This document shows, piece by piece, positions 21,515-29,554 of a stretch of DNA of 64,000 nt. The stretch spans positions 14,008 through 78,007 of the forward strand of contig JBNJDM010000001.1 in assembly GCA_051744925.1 (NCBI GenBank), read 5' to 3'. Under the pieces are notes generated by a model, which made no database searches, was not told the DNA's origin, and saw nothing but the letters and a program-made list of their open reading frames with translations. Both the position numbers and the translations under genes were made by a program. Source of the DNA: JACKCP01 sp051744925. GTDB taxonomy: Bacteria; Desulfobacterota; Desulfobacteria; Desulfobacterales; JACKCP01. Each line of letters starts with the position of its first letter. Positions within the stretch are counted from its first letter, which is position 1.

Positions 21515-22135
21515 ATGGCAGCTTTTGAAGTTTTAAACCAAAAAGGCGAAAAAGTATCCGATATCGAGCTAGAAGACGGTGTTTTTGACCTGAGTGTCAA
21601 AAAAGATATTCTTAATACCGTAGTTCGTATGCAGCTTTCTGCAAAAAGAGCGGGTACAGCGTCGACCAAAGGCAGATCCGAAATTAAAGGAAGCACTGCC
21701 AAAATGTTCAGGCAGAAAGGTACCGGCCGCGCAAGACGTGGTGATATCAAAGCTCCTCTGTTAAGAGGCGGCGGAGTTGTTTTCGGCCCAAAGCCGAGAT
21801 CATATGAAATAAAGGTACCCAAGAAAGTAAGAAAAACAGCCAAAAAAATGGCTTTAAGTGCAAAGAACCAGAGCAGCACATTAAAAGTGTTGAACAAAAT
21901 TGAGCTTGAAGAGATTAAAACAAAAGATTTTGTTGAGATATTAAACGCTCTGAACGTTAAAAATGCACTTTTTATTGTAGACGATATTGATGACAAAGTA
22001 ATGCTTTCGGCCAGAAACGTTCCATCAGTAAAAGTTCTTCATATGGACGGGCTGAATGTTTATGATGTACTGAAGTATGAGCACGTTATTTTACTTGAGT
22101 CGTCAGCTAAAGCAATTGAAGGGAGGCTCGCATAA
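21515..22135 (+). CDS. rplD: 50S ribosomal protein L4
   Basis: Exit-tunnel protein of 206 residues; its long loop (STKGRSEIKGSTAKMFRQKGTGRARRGDIKAPL) lines the tunnel and is the site of macrolide resistance changes elsewhere. In Escherichia coli it represses the S10 operon; no matching leader is seen here. Its stop codon overlaps the rplW start by one base. Confidence 0.97.
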   Translation: MAAFEVLNQKGEKVSDIELEDGVFDLSVKKDILNTVVRMQLSAKRAGTASTKGRSEIKGSTAKMFRQKGTGRARRGDIKAPLLRGGGVVFGPKPRSYEIKVPKKVRKTAKKMALSAKNQSSTLKVLNKIELEEIKTKDFVEILNALNVKNALFIVDDIDDKVMLSARNVPSVKVLHMDGLNVYDVLKYEHVILLESSAKAIEGRLA

Positions 22136-22425
22136 TGAGAACCTCTTATGATATTATTATTGGACCGGTAAATACCGAGAAGTCGAATCTTCAAAACGAA
22201 GTAAATAATCAGGTTACTTTTGAAGTGGACCCCCGTGCAAACAGAATTGAGATTAAAAAAGCTGTTGAAGAGATTTTTAAGGTAAAAGTTGAAAAAGTCA
22301 GAACAGCTGTTGTTAAAGGCAAAAAGAAGCGCCGCGGTCTCATTATCGGCCAGAGGAAAAACTGGAAAAAAGCTATTGTGAATTTGGGCCACGGGGATAA
22401 AATCGAATTTTTTGAAGGTGTGTAG
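22135..22425 (+). CDS. rplW: 50S ribosomal protein L23
   Basis: Tunnel-exit protein, docking site for trigger factor and SRP. Its 96 residues run from YDIIIGPVNTEKSNLQ to KAIVNLGHGDKIEFFEGV. The usual VTEKS motif reads NTEKS. Start overlaps the end of rplD, implying translational coupling. Confidence 0.97.
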   Translation: MRTSYDIIIGPVNTEKSNLQNEVNNQVTFEVDPRANRIEIKKAVEEIFKVKVEKVRTAVVKGKKKRRGLIIGQRKNWKKAIVNLGHGDKIEFFEGV

Positions 22426-22433
22426 AGGTATAA

Positions 22434-23261
22434 ATGGCTATAAAAAAAGTAAAACCGACGTCTCCTGGACGAAGAGGGCAGGAATACAGCACCTTTGAAG
22501 AGGTTACTAAAAAGGAGCCCGAAAGAAGTCTTGTTACATCGCTTAAGAGTAAAGCCGGAAGAAATTCCAACGGCAGAATAACTGCGAAGCACAGAGGCGG
22601 AGGTCATAAAAGACTTTACAGGAAAATAGATTTTAAGAGAGATAAGCTTGGAATTCCTGCAAAGGTAGCTTCAATTGAGTATGATCCTAACAGAACTTCA
22701 AGAATCGCTCTTTTGAACTATGCAGACGGAGAAAAAAGATATATTCTTGCTCCACAGGCACTTAAAGTAGGTGATATTGTTGAATCAGGTGATAATGTAG
22801 ATATTAAGCCGGGCAATACCCTTCCTCTTAAGAATATTCCTTTGGGTACGCATTTGCATAATATTGAACTCCGTAAAGGACAGGGTGGACAGCTTGTGAG
22901 AAGTGCAGGCGTTTATGCCCAGCTTCTTGCTAAAGAGGATAAGTATGCTCTGATCAAAATGCCGTCCGGTGAAGTAAGAATGATTCTCCAGACCTGCAGG
23001 GCCACAGTTGGCCATGTAGGTAATAAAGATCATCTTAATATTGAAGCCGGCAAGGCGGGACGCAGCAGATGGAAAGGCCGTCGTCCAAGAGTCAGGGGTG
23101 TGGCAATGAACCCGGTCGATCATCCGATGGGCGGTGGTGAAGGCCGTTCTTCCGGAGGAAGGCATCCGTGCAGTCCTTGGGGTAAACCCAGCAAGGGTTA
23201 CAGAACCAGGAAGAATAAGTCGACTGATCGTTATATTGTAAAGAGAAGAACAAGAAATTAA
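22434..23261 (+). CDS. rplB: 50S ribosomal protein L2
   Basis: Peptidyl-transferase-centre scaffold protein of 275 residues. It includes RNSNGRITAKHRGGGHKRLYR and the C-terminal RGVAMNPVDHPMGGGEGR. In that motif His230 is kept, while the second His seen in Escherichia coli (DHPH) is Met232 here. The start is ATG 22434, 8 nt after rplW. Confidence 0.97.
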   Translation: MAIKKVKPTSPGRRGQEYSTFEEVTKKEPERSLVTSLKSKAGRNSNGRITAKHRGGGHKRLYRKIDFKRDKLGIPAKVASIEYDPNRTSRIALLNYADGEKRYILAPQALKVGDIVESGDNVDIKPGNTLPLKNIPLGTHLHNIELRKGQGGQLVRSAGVYAQLLAKEDKYALIKMPSGEVRMILQTCRATVGHVGNKDHLNIEAGKAGRSRWKGRRPRVRGVAMNPVDHPMGGGEGRSSGGRHPCSPWGKPSKGYRTRKNKSTDRYIVKRRTRN

Positions 23262-23274
23262 GGGGTAGAAGGTT

Positions 23275-23553
23275 ATGCCACGCTCATTAAAAAAAGGTCC
23301 GTTTATTGAAGCCAGTCTTTTTGATAAGATACTGGCGGCTCAGGAGAGCCAGAGTAAAAAAGTTATAAAGACCTGGTCGAGAAGGTCAACTATACTTCCG
23401 GAAATGGTTGGATTGACCATTGCTGTCCATAACGGAAAGAAATTTGTGCCGGTTTTTATTACTGAGAACATGGTCGGGCATAAATTAGGCGAGTTTTCGC
23501 CTACCCGGACATATTATGGTCATGCGGCAGATAGAAAAGCAAAGGCTAAGTAA
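23275..23553 (+). CDS. rpsS: 30S ribosomal protein S19
   Basis: Head protein next to S13, with 92 residues: MPRSLKKGPFIEASLFDKI, KTWSRRSTILPEMVGLTIAVHNG and HKLGEFSPTRTYYGHA are all typical. The ATG follows AGAAGG closely. Confidence 0.97.
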   Translation: MPRSLKKGPFIEASLFDKILAAQESQSKKVIKTWSRRSTILPEMVGLTIAVHNGKKFVPVFITENMVGHKLGEFSPTRTYYGHAADRKAKAK

Positions 23554-23576
23554 TAAGGAAAAAGGGTGGCGAGAAT

Positions 23577-23912
23577 ATGGAAGTAAGAGCAATAGGAAGA
23601 TATAAAAGAATATCACCTCAAAAGGTGCGTCTTGTTTTAGGGCGGGTAAAGGGTAAGCCTATAGAGCCCGGCCTGAATAATTTGAGTTTTATGCCGCAGA
23701 AAGCGGCCGGAATACTGGAAAAGATTGTCCGTTCAGCTGTTGCTAATGCAGAAGAAAAAGGACTGGATGTTGATGATCTTTATATAAAAAATATTTACGT
23801 TGATCAGGGCCCTATGCTGAAAAGATTTCGTCCCAGAGCCAGAGGTCGTGCAACGAGAATTCTGAAAAGAACCAGCCATATAACTGTGATATTATCAGAA
23901 AAGGCGGCATAA
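23577..23912 (+). CDS. rplV: 50S ribosomal protein L22
   Basis: Exit-tunnel protein of 111 residues. KRISPQKVRLVLGRVKGKP opens it and the beta-hairpin that reaches the tunnel constriction is GPMLKRFRPRARGRATRI. Normal length with no resistance-type insertion visible. Confidence 0.97.
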   Translation: MEVRAIGRYKRISPQKVRLVLGRVKGKPIEPGLNNLSFMPQKAAGILEKIVRSAVANAEEKGLDVDDLYIKNIYVDQGPMLKRFRPRARGRATRILKRTSHITVILSEKAA

Positions 23913-23924
23913 GGAGGGTAAGGT

Positions 23925-24587
23925 TTGGGTCAGAAAGTTAATCCTACAAGCTTGCGTCTTGGAATTGTCAAAACATGGGATTCCAGATGGTTTGCAGAAA
24001 AAAAAGATTACAGCCAGCGTCTTCAGGAAGATTTTAAGTTGAGAAAATTCCTCAAAAAAAGACTGTATCACGCTGGTATTTCTAAAATAGAGATTGAAAG
24101 GTCCTCAAAAAGGATCAAAATTAGAATTTTTACTTCCCGTCCCGGAATTGTTATAGGGAAAAAAGGTGCTGAAATAGGTCAGATTAAGAATGAAGTTGCA
24201 AAGCAGATATCAAAACAGGAAGTTGTTATTGATATTCAGGAAGTTAGAAAACCTGAACTTGATGCTCAGCTTATTTCAGAAAACGTTGCAGCGCAGCTTG
24301 AAAAAAGAGTTGCTTTCAGAAGAGCTATGAAAAGAAGTGTCAGCAGTGCAATGAGACTTGGCGCCGGTGGTGTTAAGATTATATGCGCAGGACGTCTGGG
24401 CGGCGCTGAAATGGCAAGAACTGAGTGGTATAAAGAGGGGAGAATTCCTCTTCATACATTAAGAGCCGATATAGACTATGGATTTACACAGGCTGAAACC
24501 ACATACGGAATAATCGGCATTAAAGTATTTCTTTTCAAAGGCGAAGTTCTGCAGAAAGAAAAAAACCTTGCGGAAGCGGAAAAATAG
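23925..24587 (+). CDS. rpsC: 30S ribosomal protein S3
   Basis: mRNA entry-channel protein of 220 residues. The KH domain has the GxxG-type loop in GIVIGKKGAEIGQIK. The C-terminal half contains SVSSAMRLGAGGVKIICAGRLGGAEMARTEW. The start codon is TTG, 8 nt after AAGGAGGG; the following GQKVNP is the invariant N-terminus, so the start is secure. Confidence 0.97.
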   Translation: MGQKVNPTSLRLGIVKTWDSRWFAEKKDYSQRLQEDFKLRKFLKKRLYHAGISKIEIERSSKRIKIRIFTSRPGIVIGKKGAEIGQIKNEVAKQISKQEVVIDIQEVRKPELDAQLISENVAAQLEKRVAFRRAMKRSVSSAMRLGAGGVKIICAGRLGGAEMARTEWYKEGRIPLHTLRADIDYGFTQAETTYGIIGIKVFLFKGEVLQKEKNLAEAEK

Positions 24588-24602
24588 GAGTTATTTTTAG
24601 CC

Positions 24603-25019
24603 ATGCTTAGTCCAAAGAGATTTAAATTCAGAAAGCAGCACAGAGGCCGTACAAGAGGCCAGGCTCTTAGAGGTTCTTCACTGAGCTTCGGAGAGTTCGG
24701 TCTTCAGGCTGTAGAGCCCGGATATATATCATCCAGGCAGATAGAAGCTGCAAGGATAGCAATAAACCGCTATATTAAAAGAGGCGGTAAAATGTGGATA
24801 AGAATTTTCCCTGATAAACCGATTACAAAAAAACCTGCAGAGGTTAGGATGGGTAAGGGAAAAGGACCAAACGAAGGTTGGGTAGCAAGAATCAAGCCCG
24901 GAAGAGTGATGTATGAACTTGAAGGGGTTGATAAGAATCAGGCAATGGAAGCTTTCAGGCTTGCATCGCACAAGCTGCCGATCAAAACCAGGTTTGTAGA
25001 AAGAGGCGATTGGTCATGA
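24603..25019 (+). CDS. rplP: 50S ribosomal protein L16
   Basis: Contacts A-site tRNA and the peptidyl-transferase centre, with 138 residues. MLSPKRFKFRKQHRGRTRG at the start, FPDKPITKKPAEVRMGKGKG and the C-terminal SHKLPIKTRFVER are typical. Its TGA stop overlaps the rpmC ATG (ATGA). Confidence 0.97.
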   Translation: MLSPKRFKFRKQHRGRTRGQALRGSSLSFGEFGLQAVEPGYISSRQIEAARIAINRYIKRGGKMWIRIFPDKPITKKPAEVRMGKGKGPNEGWVARIKPGRVMYELEGVDKNQAMEAFRLASHKLPIKTRFVERGDWS

Positions 25020-25210
25020 TAAGTGCTAGCAAATTAAGAGAAAAAAGTGTAGAAGAACTCGAGCAGCAGGTAAATGAACTGAAGCAGGAATTTTTTAATC
25101 TTCGTTTTCAGCACCGTACAGGTCAGCTTGAAAATACAGCTGAAATACCGAAGACTAAAAAAAATATTGCCAGAGTTATGACTGTACTGAATGAACAAAA
25201 AAACAAGTAG
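25016..25210 (+). CDS. rpmC: 50S ribosomal protein L29
   Basis: Two-helix protein at the tunnel exit, 64 residues: KLREKSVEELEQQVNELKQEFFNLRFQHRTGQLENT. ATG 25016 is chosen because it gives a 4-bp ATGA overlap with rplP; an in-frame TTG two codons earlier is unlikely. Confidence 0.96.
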   Translation: MISASKLREKSVEELEQQVNELKQEFFNLRFQHRTGQLENTAEIPKTKKNIARVMTVLNEQKNK

Positions 25211-25219
25211 AGTGAAGCC

Positions 25220-25477
25220 ATGAGTGAAAGAGGAATGAAAAGACAACTGTCGGGTTACGTCGTCTCTGATAAAATGGATAAATCTGTTACAGTTAAAGTT
25301 GAAAGACTGGTAAAGCATCCATTGTATAAGAAGTACATCAGACGCCATAAAAAATATATGGCTCATGACGAGCGCAATGAATGCCAGATTGGAGACCGTG
25401 TTCAGATTCTGGAAGCACGCCCTTTGAGCAAAAATAAAAGATGGCGTGTCAGCAGAGTTATGGAAAAGGCTGTATAA
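25220..25477 (+). CDS. rpsQ: 30S ribosomal protein S17
   Basis: 16S 5'-domain binder of 85 residues with the OB-fold segments GYVVSDKMDKSVTVKVERLVKHPLYKK and GDRVQILEARPLSKNKRWRV. Start taken as ATG 25220; an ATG five codons further in (MKRQLSG) is also possible. Confidence 0.96.
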   Translation: MSERGMKRQLSGYVVSDKMDKSVTVKVERLVKHPLYKKYIRRHKKYMAHDERNECQIGDRVQILEARPLSKNKRWRVSRVMEKAV

Positions 25478-25505
25478 TTTTTGTCAATCATAAAGGGTAC
25501 CAACA

Positions 25506-25874
25506 ATGATTCAGCAGGAAACGCGTCTGGCCGTAGCCGATAATTCTGGAGCAAAAGAAGTTCTTTGCGTTAAGGTTCTCGGTGGATCCAGAAAAAGATA
25601 CGCCAGAGTAGGCGATATAATTAAAGTTACAGTAAAAGAAGCTATACCGGGAGGTAAAGTCAAAAAAGGCGACCTGGTTGATGCTGTAGTAGTAAGAACT
25701 AAAAAACAACTTCAGAGACCTGACGGCTCTAAAATCCGTTTTGATCAAAATGCAGCAGTTCTTATCAATCCGAACAAAGAGCCTGTTGGAACAAGGATTT
25801 TCGGTCCGATTGCAAGGGAACTCAGGGCTAAACGTTTTATGAGAATTATTTCGCTTGCACCTGAAGTGCTTTAA
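25506..25874 (+). CDS. rplN: 50S ribosomal protein L14
   Basis: Subunit-interface protein of 122 residues beginning MIQQETRLAVADNSGAKE. It has VKVLGGSRKRYARVGDIIKVTVKEA and RIFGPIARELR. It opens what would be the spc operon, but only 28 nt separate it from rpsQ, so transcription is probably continuous. Confidence 0.97.
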   Translation: MIQQETRLAVADNSGAKEVLCVKVLGGSRKRYARVGDIIKVTVKEAIPGGKVKKGDLVDAVVVRTKKQLQRPDGSKIRFDQNAAVLINPNKEPVGTRIFGPIARELRAKRFMRIISLAPEVL

Positions 25875-25892
25875 GAAAAAAGGAAAGTCCAA

Positions 25893-26219
25893 ATGCAGAT
25901 TGTAAAAACAGGTCTGAAAAAAGATGACAAAATTAAAGTTATTGCCGGTAAAGACAACGGCAAGATAGGTAAAATACTTAAGGTTGACCGTAAGGAAAAC
26001 CGGGTAGTTGTGGAGAACATAAATAAGGTGAAACGTCACGTCAAGCCGAGTATGCAGAACAGACAGGGCGGGATCATCGATAAAGAAGCTCCTGTACATG
26101 CTTCAAATGTTATGCTCCTTTGTTCACAGTGCATGAAGCCGACAAGAATAAGCTTTAAAATGCTTGAAAACGGCGATAAAGTACGCATATGCAATAAGTG
26201 CAAGGAAGTTGTAAGTTAA
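25893..26219 (+). CDS. rplX: 50S ribosomal protein L24, zinc-ribbon form
   Basis: Assembly initiator of the 50S subunit, 108 residues. The KOW core (KVIAGKDNGKIGKILKVDRKENRVVVENINKVKRHVKP) is followed by a C-terminal zinc ribbon with two CxxC pairs (LLCSQCMKP and RICNKCKE). Both cysteine pairs are intact. Confidence 0.97.
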   Translation: MQIVKTGLKKDDKIKVIAGKDNGKIGKILKVDRKENRVVVENINKVKRHVKPSMQNRQGGIIDKEAPVHASNVMLLCSQCMKPTRISFKMLENGDKVRICNKCKEVVS

Positions 26220-26253
26220 GTAGTTTGTGCAGGGAGTGTCCCGGAGGATTTAG

Positions 26254-26793
26254 ATGGTTGATATGAGAGATTATTATAAGACAGAAGTTGTGCCAAAGCT
26301 CACAGAAGCTTTCAATTACGAAAACGTAATGGAAGTTCCGAGGATTGAAAAAGTAGTTTTAAATATGGGTGTTGGTGACGCAATTTCGAACAACAAAGTT
26401 TTGGATTCAGCAGTCGATGAAATGACTCTGATTTCCGGTCAGAAACCTGTAGTAACAAAGGCCAGGAAATCTATTGCAGCTTTCAAATTAAGACAGGGAA
26501 TGCCCATCGGCTGTATGGTTACTTTAAGAAGAAAGAAAATGTATGATTTTCTTACCCGTCTTGTAAATGTAGCCCTTCCAAGGGTAAAAGATTTTAAAGG
26601 TATATCGGGTAAGTCTTTTGATGGTTACGGGAATTATACTCTCGGTATAAAAGAGCAGATGATTTTCCCGGAAATAGTTTATGATAAGGTTGATAAAATT
26701 AAGGGACTCAATATCTCTATAGTAACTACGGCAGGAACAGACAGTGAAGCTAAAGAACTTTTAAAACTGTTGGGTATGCCGTTTAGAAATTAA
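26254..26793 (+). CDS. rplE: 50S ribosomal protein L5
   Basis: 5S rRNA-binding protein at the central protuberance, 179 residues. It has VPRIEKVVLNMGVGDA, SGQKPVVTKARKSIAAFKLRQGMPIGC and the C-terminal TAGTDSEAKELLKLLGMPF. ATG 26254 with CGGAGG upstream. Confidence 0.97.
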   Translation: MVDMRDYYKTEVVPKLTEAFNYENVMEVPRIEKVVLNMGVGDAISNNKVLDSAVDEMTLISGQKPVVTKARKSIAAFKLRQGMPIGCMVTLRRKKMYDFLTRLVNVALPRVKDFKGISGKSFDGYGNYTLGIKEQMIFPEIVYDKVDKIKGLNISIVTTAGTDSEAKELLKLLGMPFRN

Positions 26794-26807
26794 TAAGGAG
26801 GAAAGTT

Positions 26808-26993
26808 TTGGCAAGAAAAGCTTTAATAGAAAAGGCAGCAAAAAAGCCAAAATATAAAGTTCGTGGATATAACAGATGTCCTCTTTGCGGTCGCCCGAGA
26901 GCTTTTATGAGATATTTTGGTGTGTGCAGAATTTGTTTCAGAGATCTTGCTTCTAACGGCAAGTTGCCTGGTGTTACAAAGTCTAGCTGGTAA
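26808..26993 (+). CDS. rpsN: 30S ribosomal protein S14, zinc-binding short form
   Basis: Head protein, 61 residues, the C+ type (RpsN type Z) with Cys24/Cys27 and Cys40/Cys43 binding one zinc. TTG start 7 nt after AAGGAGG; the ARKALIEKA N-terminus fits the family. Confidence 0.97.
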   Translation: MARKALIEKAAKKPKYKVRGYNRCPLCGRPRAFMRYFGVCRICFRDLASNGKLPGVTKSSW

Positions 26994-27021
26994 TTTATAA
27001 TTTAAAGTACGGAGATATGAT

Positions 27022-27423
27022 ATGAGTGCAATCACAGATCCGATTGCAGATTTGCTTACAAGAATCAGAAATGCTGGAAATGCGAAACTTGAAAGCGTTG
27101 ATGTTCCAAATTCTAATGTAAAGACAAATTTAGTAAAGATTTTGGTCGAACAGGGCTATGTCAATGACTATAAAGTAATAGAAGATGGTAAACAGGGAAT
27201 TCTTCGCATATATCTGAAGTTTGTTGAAGGCAGAAAACACGCAATTTTCGGTTTAGAGAGAGTAAGCAAGTCAAGCAGAAGAGTTTATACAAAAGCTACG
27301 GAAGTACCAAAAGTAAGAAACGGACTGGGTATTTCCATAGTATCGACATCAAAAGGTTTGATGGATGACAGAAAAGCCAGAGCTCAAAATGTTGGCGGAG
27401 AAATACTCTGCAATGTTTGGTAA
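27022..27423 (+). CDS. rpsH: 30S ribosomal protein S8
   Basis: 16S platform protein and, in Escherichia coli, repressor of the spc operon; 133 residues. DPIADLLTRIRNAGNAK at the start and GLGISIVSTSKGLMDDRKARAQNVGGEILCNVW at the end are diagnostic. Confidence 0.97.
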   Translation: MSAITDPIADLLTRIRNAGNAKLESVDVPNSNVKTNLVKILVEQGYVNDYKVIEDGKQGILRIYLKFVEGRKHAIFGLERVSKSSRRVYTKATEVPKVRNGLGISIVSTSKGLMDDRKARAQNVGGEILCNVW

Positions 27424-27437
27424 GAATAGGAGATAAT

Positions 27438-27974
27438 ATGTCACGTATAGGAAATAAACCTGTTAGCCTCCCGGGTAGTGTCAAGGCAGAGTATAAAGAC
27501 AGTATTATTTTTATAGAAGGTGCCAAAGGAAAACTGGAGCAAAGTATTCATCCTGAAGTTGAACTCGATATTTCAGAGGATGTAATTAATGTAAAGTCGA
27601 AATCTCCGAAAAAAGAGATAAGGGCATTCCAGGGTATGACCCGCGCACTTATAGCCAATATGGTAACAGGTGTAAGCGAAGGTTTTCAAAAAGTACTTGA
27701 AATAAACGGTGTGGGTTACAGAGCAGAAATGAAGGGAAATGATCTGATTTTAAACCTTGGATATTCAAACCCTGTTGTATACCCTGTACCTGAAGGACTT
27801 ACTGTCAGTATTGAAGGCAATAAAATTACTATTTCAGGCATTGATAAACAAAAAGTTGGTCAGGTTGCGGCTGAAATCAGAGAAAAAAGACCTCCTGAGC
27901 CATATAAGGGTAAAGGGGTTAAATATGCAGATGAGCATATTATAAGAAAAGCCGGAAAAGCTGCTAAGGCATAA
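27438..27974 (+). CDS. rplF: 50S ribosomal protein L6
   Basis: Binds helix 97 near the sarcin-ricin loop; 178 residues in two related domains. Start set at ATG 27438 (MSRIGNKPVSLPG) with AGGAG 5 nt upstream rather than the in-frame TTG at 27417, which would overlap rpsH. The second domain has the family motif PPEPYKGKGVKYADE. Confidence 0.97.
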   Translation: MSRIGNKPVSLPGSVKAEYKDSIIFIEGAKGKLEQSIHPEVELDISEDVINVKSKSPKKEIRAFQGMTRALIANMVTGVSEGFQKVLEINGVGYRAEMKGNDLILNLGYSNPVVYPVPEGLTVSIEGNKITISGIDKQKVGQVAAEIREKRPPEPYKGKGVKYADEHIIRKAGKAAKA

Positions 27975-27992
27975 ATGATATGAGGTGTTATA

Positions 27993-28361
27993 ATGGGTTT
28001 TAAAAGAGAACCTAAATATATTTCGAGATATAAAAGAAAAAAAAGAATAAGAAGAAAGATCAAAGGGACAACTGAGTGTCCCAGACTTTCTGTTTTCAGA
28101 AGCGCCAGGCATATTTACGCCCAGGTAATAGATGATATCAAAGGCGAAACCCTGGTTTCAGCTTCAACAGTAGACAAAGATATTGCAGGTACTCAATTTG
28201 AAAATAAGGTTGATGCTGCCGTAAAAATCGGACGTGCTGTAGCTGAAAAAGCAAAAGGAAAAGGTATTGAAGCCGTGGTGTTCGACAGAAACGGATTTAT
28301 CTATCACGGCAGAGTAAAGGCCTTGTCAGACAGTGCAAGAGAAGCAGGTCTTAATTTTTAA
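27993..28361 (+). CDS. rplR: 50S ribosomal protein L18
   Basis: 5S rRNA binder, 122 residues: RRKIKGTTECPRLSVFRSARHIYAQVIDD and the C-terminal FDRNGFIYHGRVKALSDSAREAGLNF are typical. ATG follows GAGGTG. Confidence 0.97.
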   Translation: MGFKREPKYISRYKRKKRIRRKIKGTTECPRLSVFRSARHIYAQVIDDIKGETLVSASTVDKDIAGTQFENKVDAAVKIGRAVAEKAKGKGIEAVVFDRNGFIYHGRVKALSDSAREAGLNF

Positions 28362-28379
28362 TGATCGTAGGAGGCTGTT

Positions 28380-28877
28380 TTGTATAAAAAAGAGACAGAT
28401 GATAAACAACTTATAGATAAAGTTGTTCATATTAAAAGGGTTGCCAAAGTTGTAAAAGGTGGCCGCAGATTCAGTTTCGGCGCTCTTGTGGTCGTCGGAG
28501 ACGGACAGGGTAAAGTAGGCTTCGGTACAGGCAAGGCCGGAGAAGTTCCTGAAGCGATAAGAAAGGCTGTGGAACAGGCTAAAAGAAACATGGTTACAGT
28601 TTATCTTACACACGGAACAATACCTTATACAACAAACGGAAGATTTGGTGCAGGAAAAGTTCTTTTAAAACCTGCAGCTCCGGGTACAGGTGTTATTGCC
28701 GGTGGTGCGGTACGTTCTGTACTTGAAGCGGTCGGAGTTACAGATATCCTCACAAAGTGCATTGGTACAAACAATCCGAATAACGTTGTAAGAGCAACAA
28801 TAGAAGGGCTTGTAAACCTTGAAAGTCCGGATGAAGTTGCAAAGCGCCGCGGAATTGATGTCAATGAACTTAAATAA
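28380..28877 (+). CDS. rpsE: 30S ribosomal protein S5
   Basis: Translational-accuracy protein at the mRNA entry, 165 residues. It contains VVKGGRRFSFGALVVVGDG and the helix-rich C-terminal domain with PAAPGTGVIAGGAVRSVLE. TTG start preceded by GGAGG. Confidence 0.97.
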   Translation: MYKKETDDKQLIDKVVHIKRVAKVVKGGRRFSFGALVVVGDGQGKVGFGTGKAGEVPEAIRKAVEQAKRNMVTVYLTHGTIPYTTNGRFGAGKVLLKPAAPGTGVIAGGAVRSVLEAVGVTDILTKCIGTNNPNNVVRATIEGLVNLESPDEVAKRRGIDVNELK

Positions 28878-28919
28878 CATATAAATGCTGGATCTTTTAA
28901 ATGATCTGGAGGGTGTGAT

Positions 28920-29102
28920 ATGGCTGAAAAATTAAAGATAACCATGATACGAAGCTTGATTGGTAGTCCGGAAAAACACAGAAAAACTTTAAAAGCTATG
29001 GGCCTGACAAGAATAGGCAAAAAAGTTGAAATGGCGGATATCCCGGCTGCAAGAGGAATGATCCGCAAAGTTGAGCATATGGTCAAGGTTGAGGAGATTT
29101 AG
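28920..29102 (+). CDS. rpmD: 50S ribosomal protein L30
   Basis: Small 50S protein of 60 residues: KITMIRSLIGSPEKHRKTLKAMGL and the C-terminal IRGMIRKVEHMVKVEE-like end. CTGGAGGGTG lies just upstream of the ATG. Confidence 0.95.
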   Translation: MAEKLKITMIRSLIGSPEKHRKTLKAMGLTRIGKKVEMADIPAARGMIRKVEHMVKVEEI

Positions 29103-29107
29103 TATAT

Positions 29108-29554
29108 ATGAGACTGCATGAGCTTTCACCGGCTGAGGGAAGCCGTAAAAACAGAAAAAGAAAAGGACGCGGTCCCGGTTCAGGAAACGGAAAAACTGCA
29201 GGACGCGGAACCAAGGGTCAGAGAGCCCGCTCTGGAGGTAAGGTAAGAGTTGGATTTGAAGGCGGGCAGATGCCTCTTCAGAGAAGACTTCCCAAAAGAG
29301 GTTTTACAAATATTTTTAAAAAAGAATTTGCTGAACTAAATATCGAGGATCTTGCATCTTTTGAATCAAACACCGAGATTGATGAAAAGTTTTTGCTTAG
29401 TAATGGTAAAATCAGCAGGCTTAAAAACGGAGTAAAGATACTTGGTCGTGGTGAAATCGATGTTCCTTTGACATTAAAAGTCAGCAAAGCAAGTAAAAGT
29501 GCAATCGAAAAAATTGAAGCGGCCGGCGGTCGTGTAGAGGTAATAACCAAATGA
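29108..29554 (+). CDS. rplO: 50S ribosomal protein L15
   Basis: Late-assembly protein, 148 residues, with the basic glycine-rich N-terminus (RKRKGRGPGSGNGKTAGRG) and GFEGGQMPLQRRLPKRGF. Its TGA stop overlaps the secY ATG. Confidence 0.97.
   Translation: MRLHELSPAEGSRKNRKRKGRGPGSGNGKTAGRGTKGQRARSGGKVRVGFEGGQMPLQRRLPKRGFTNIFKKEFAELNIEDLASFESNTEIDEKFLLSNGKISRLKNGVKILGRGEIDVPLTLKVSKASKSAIEKIEAAGGRVEVITK

Noticed and set aside
21472..21996. Leftward open frame of 174 codons
   Set aside because: Antisense to rplD with no signal for translation.
25488..26099. Leftward open frame of 203 codons
   Set aside because: Antisense to rplN and rplX, both certain genes.
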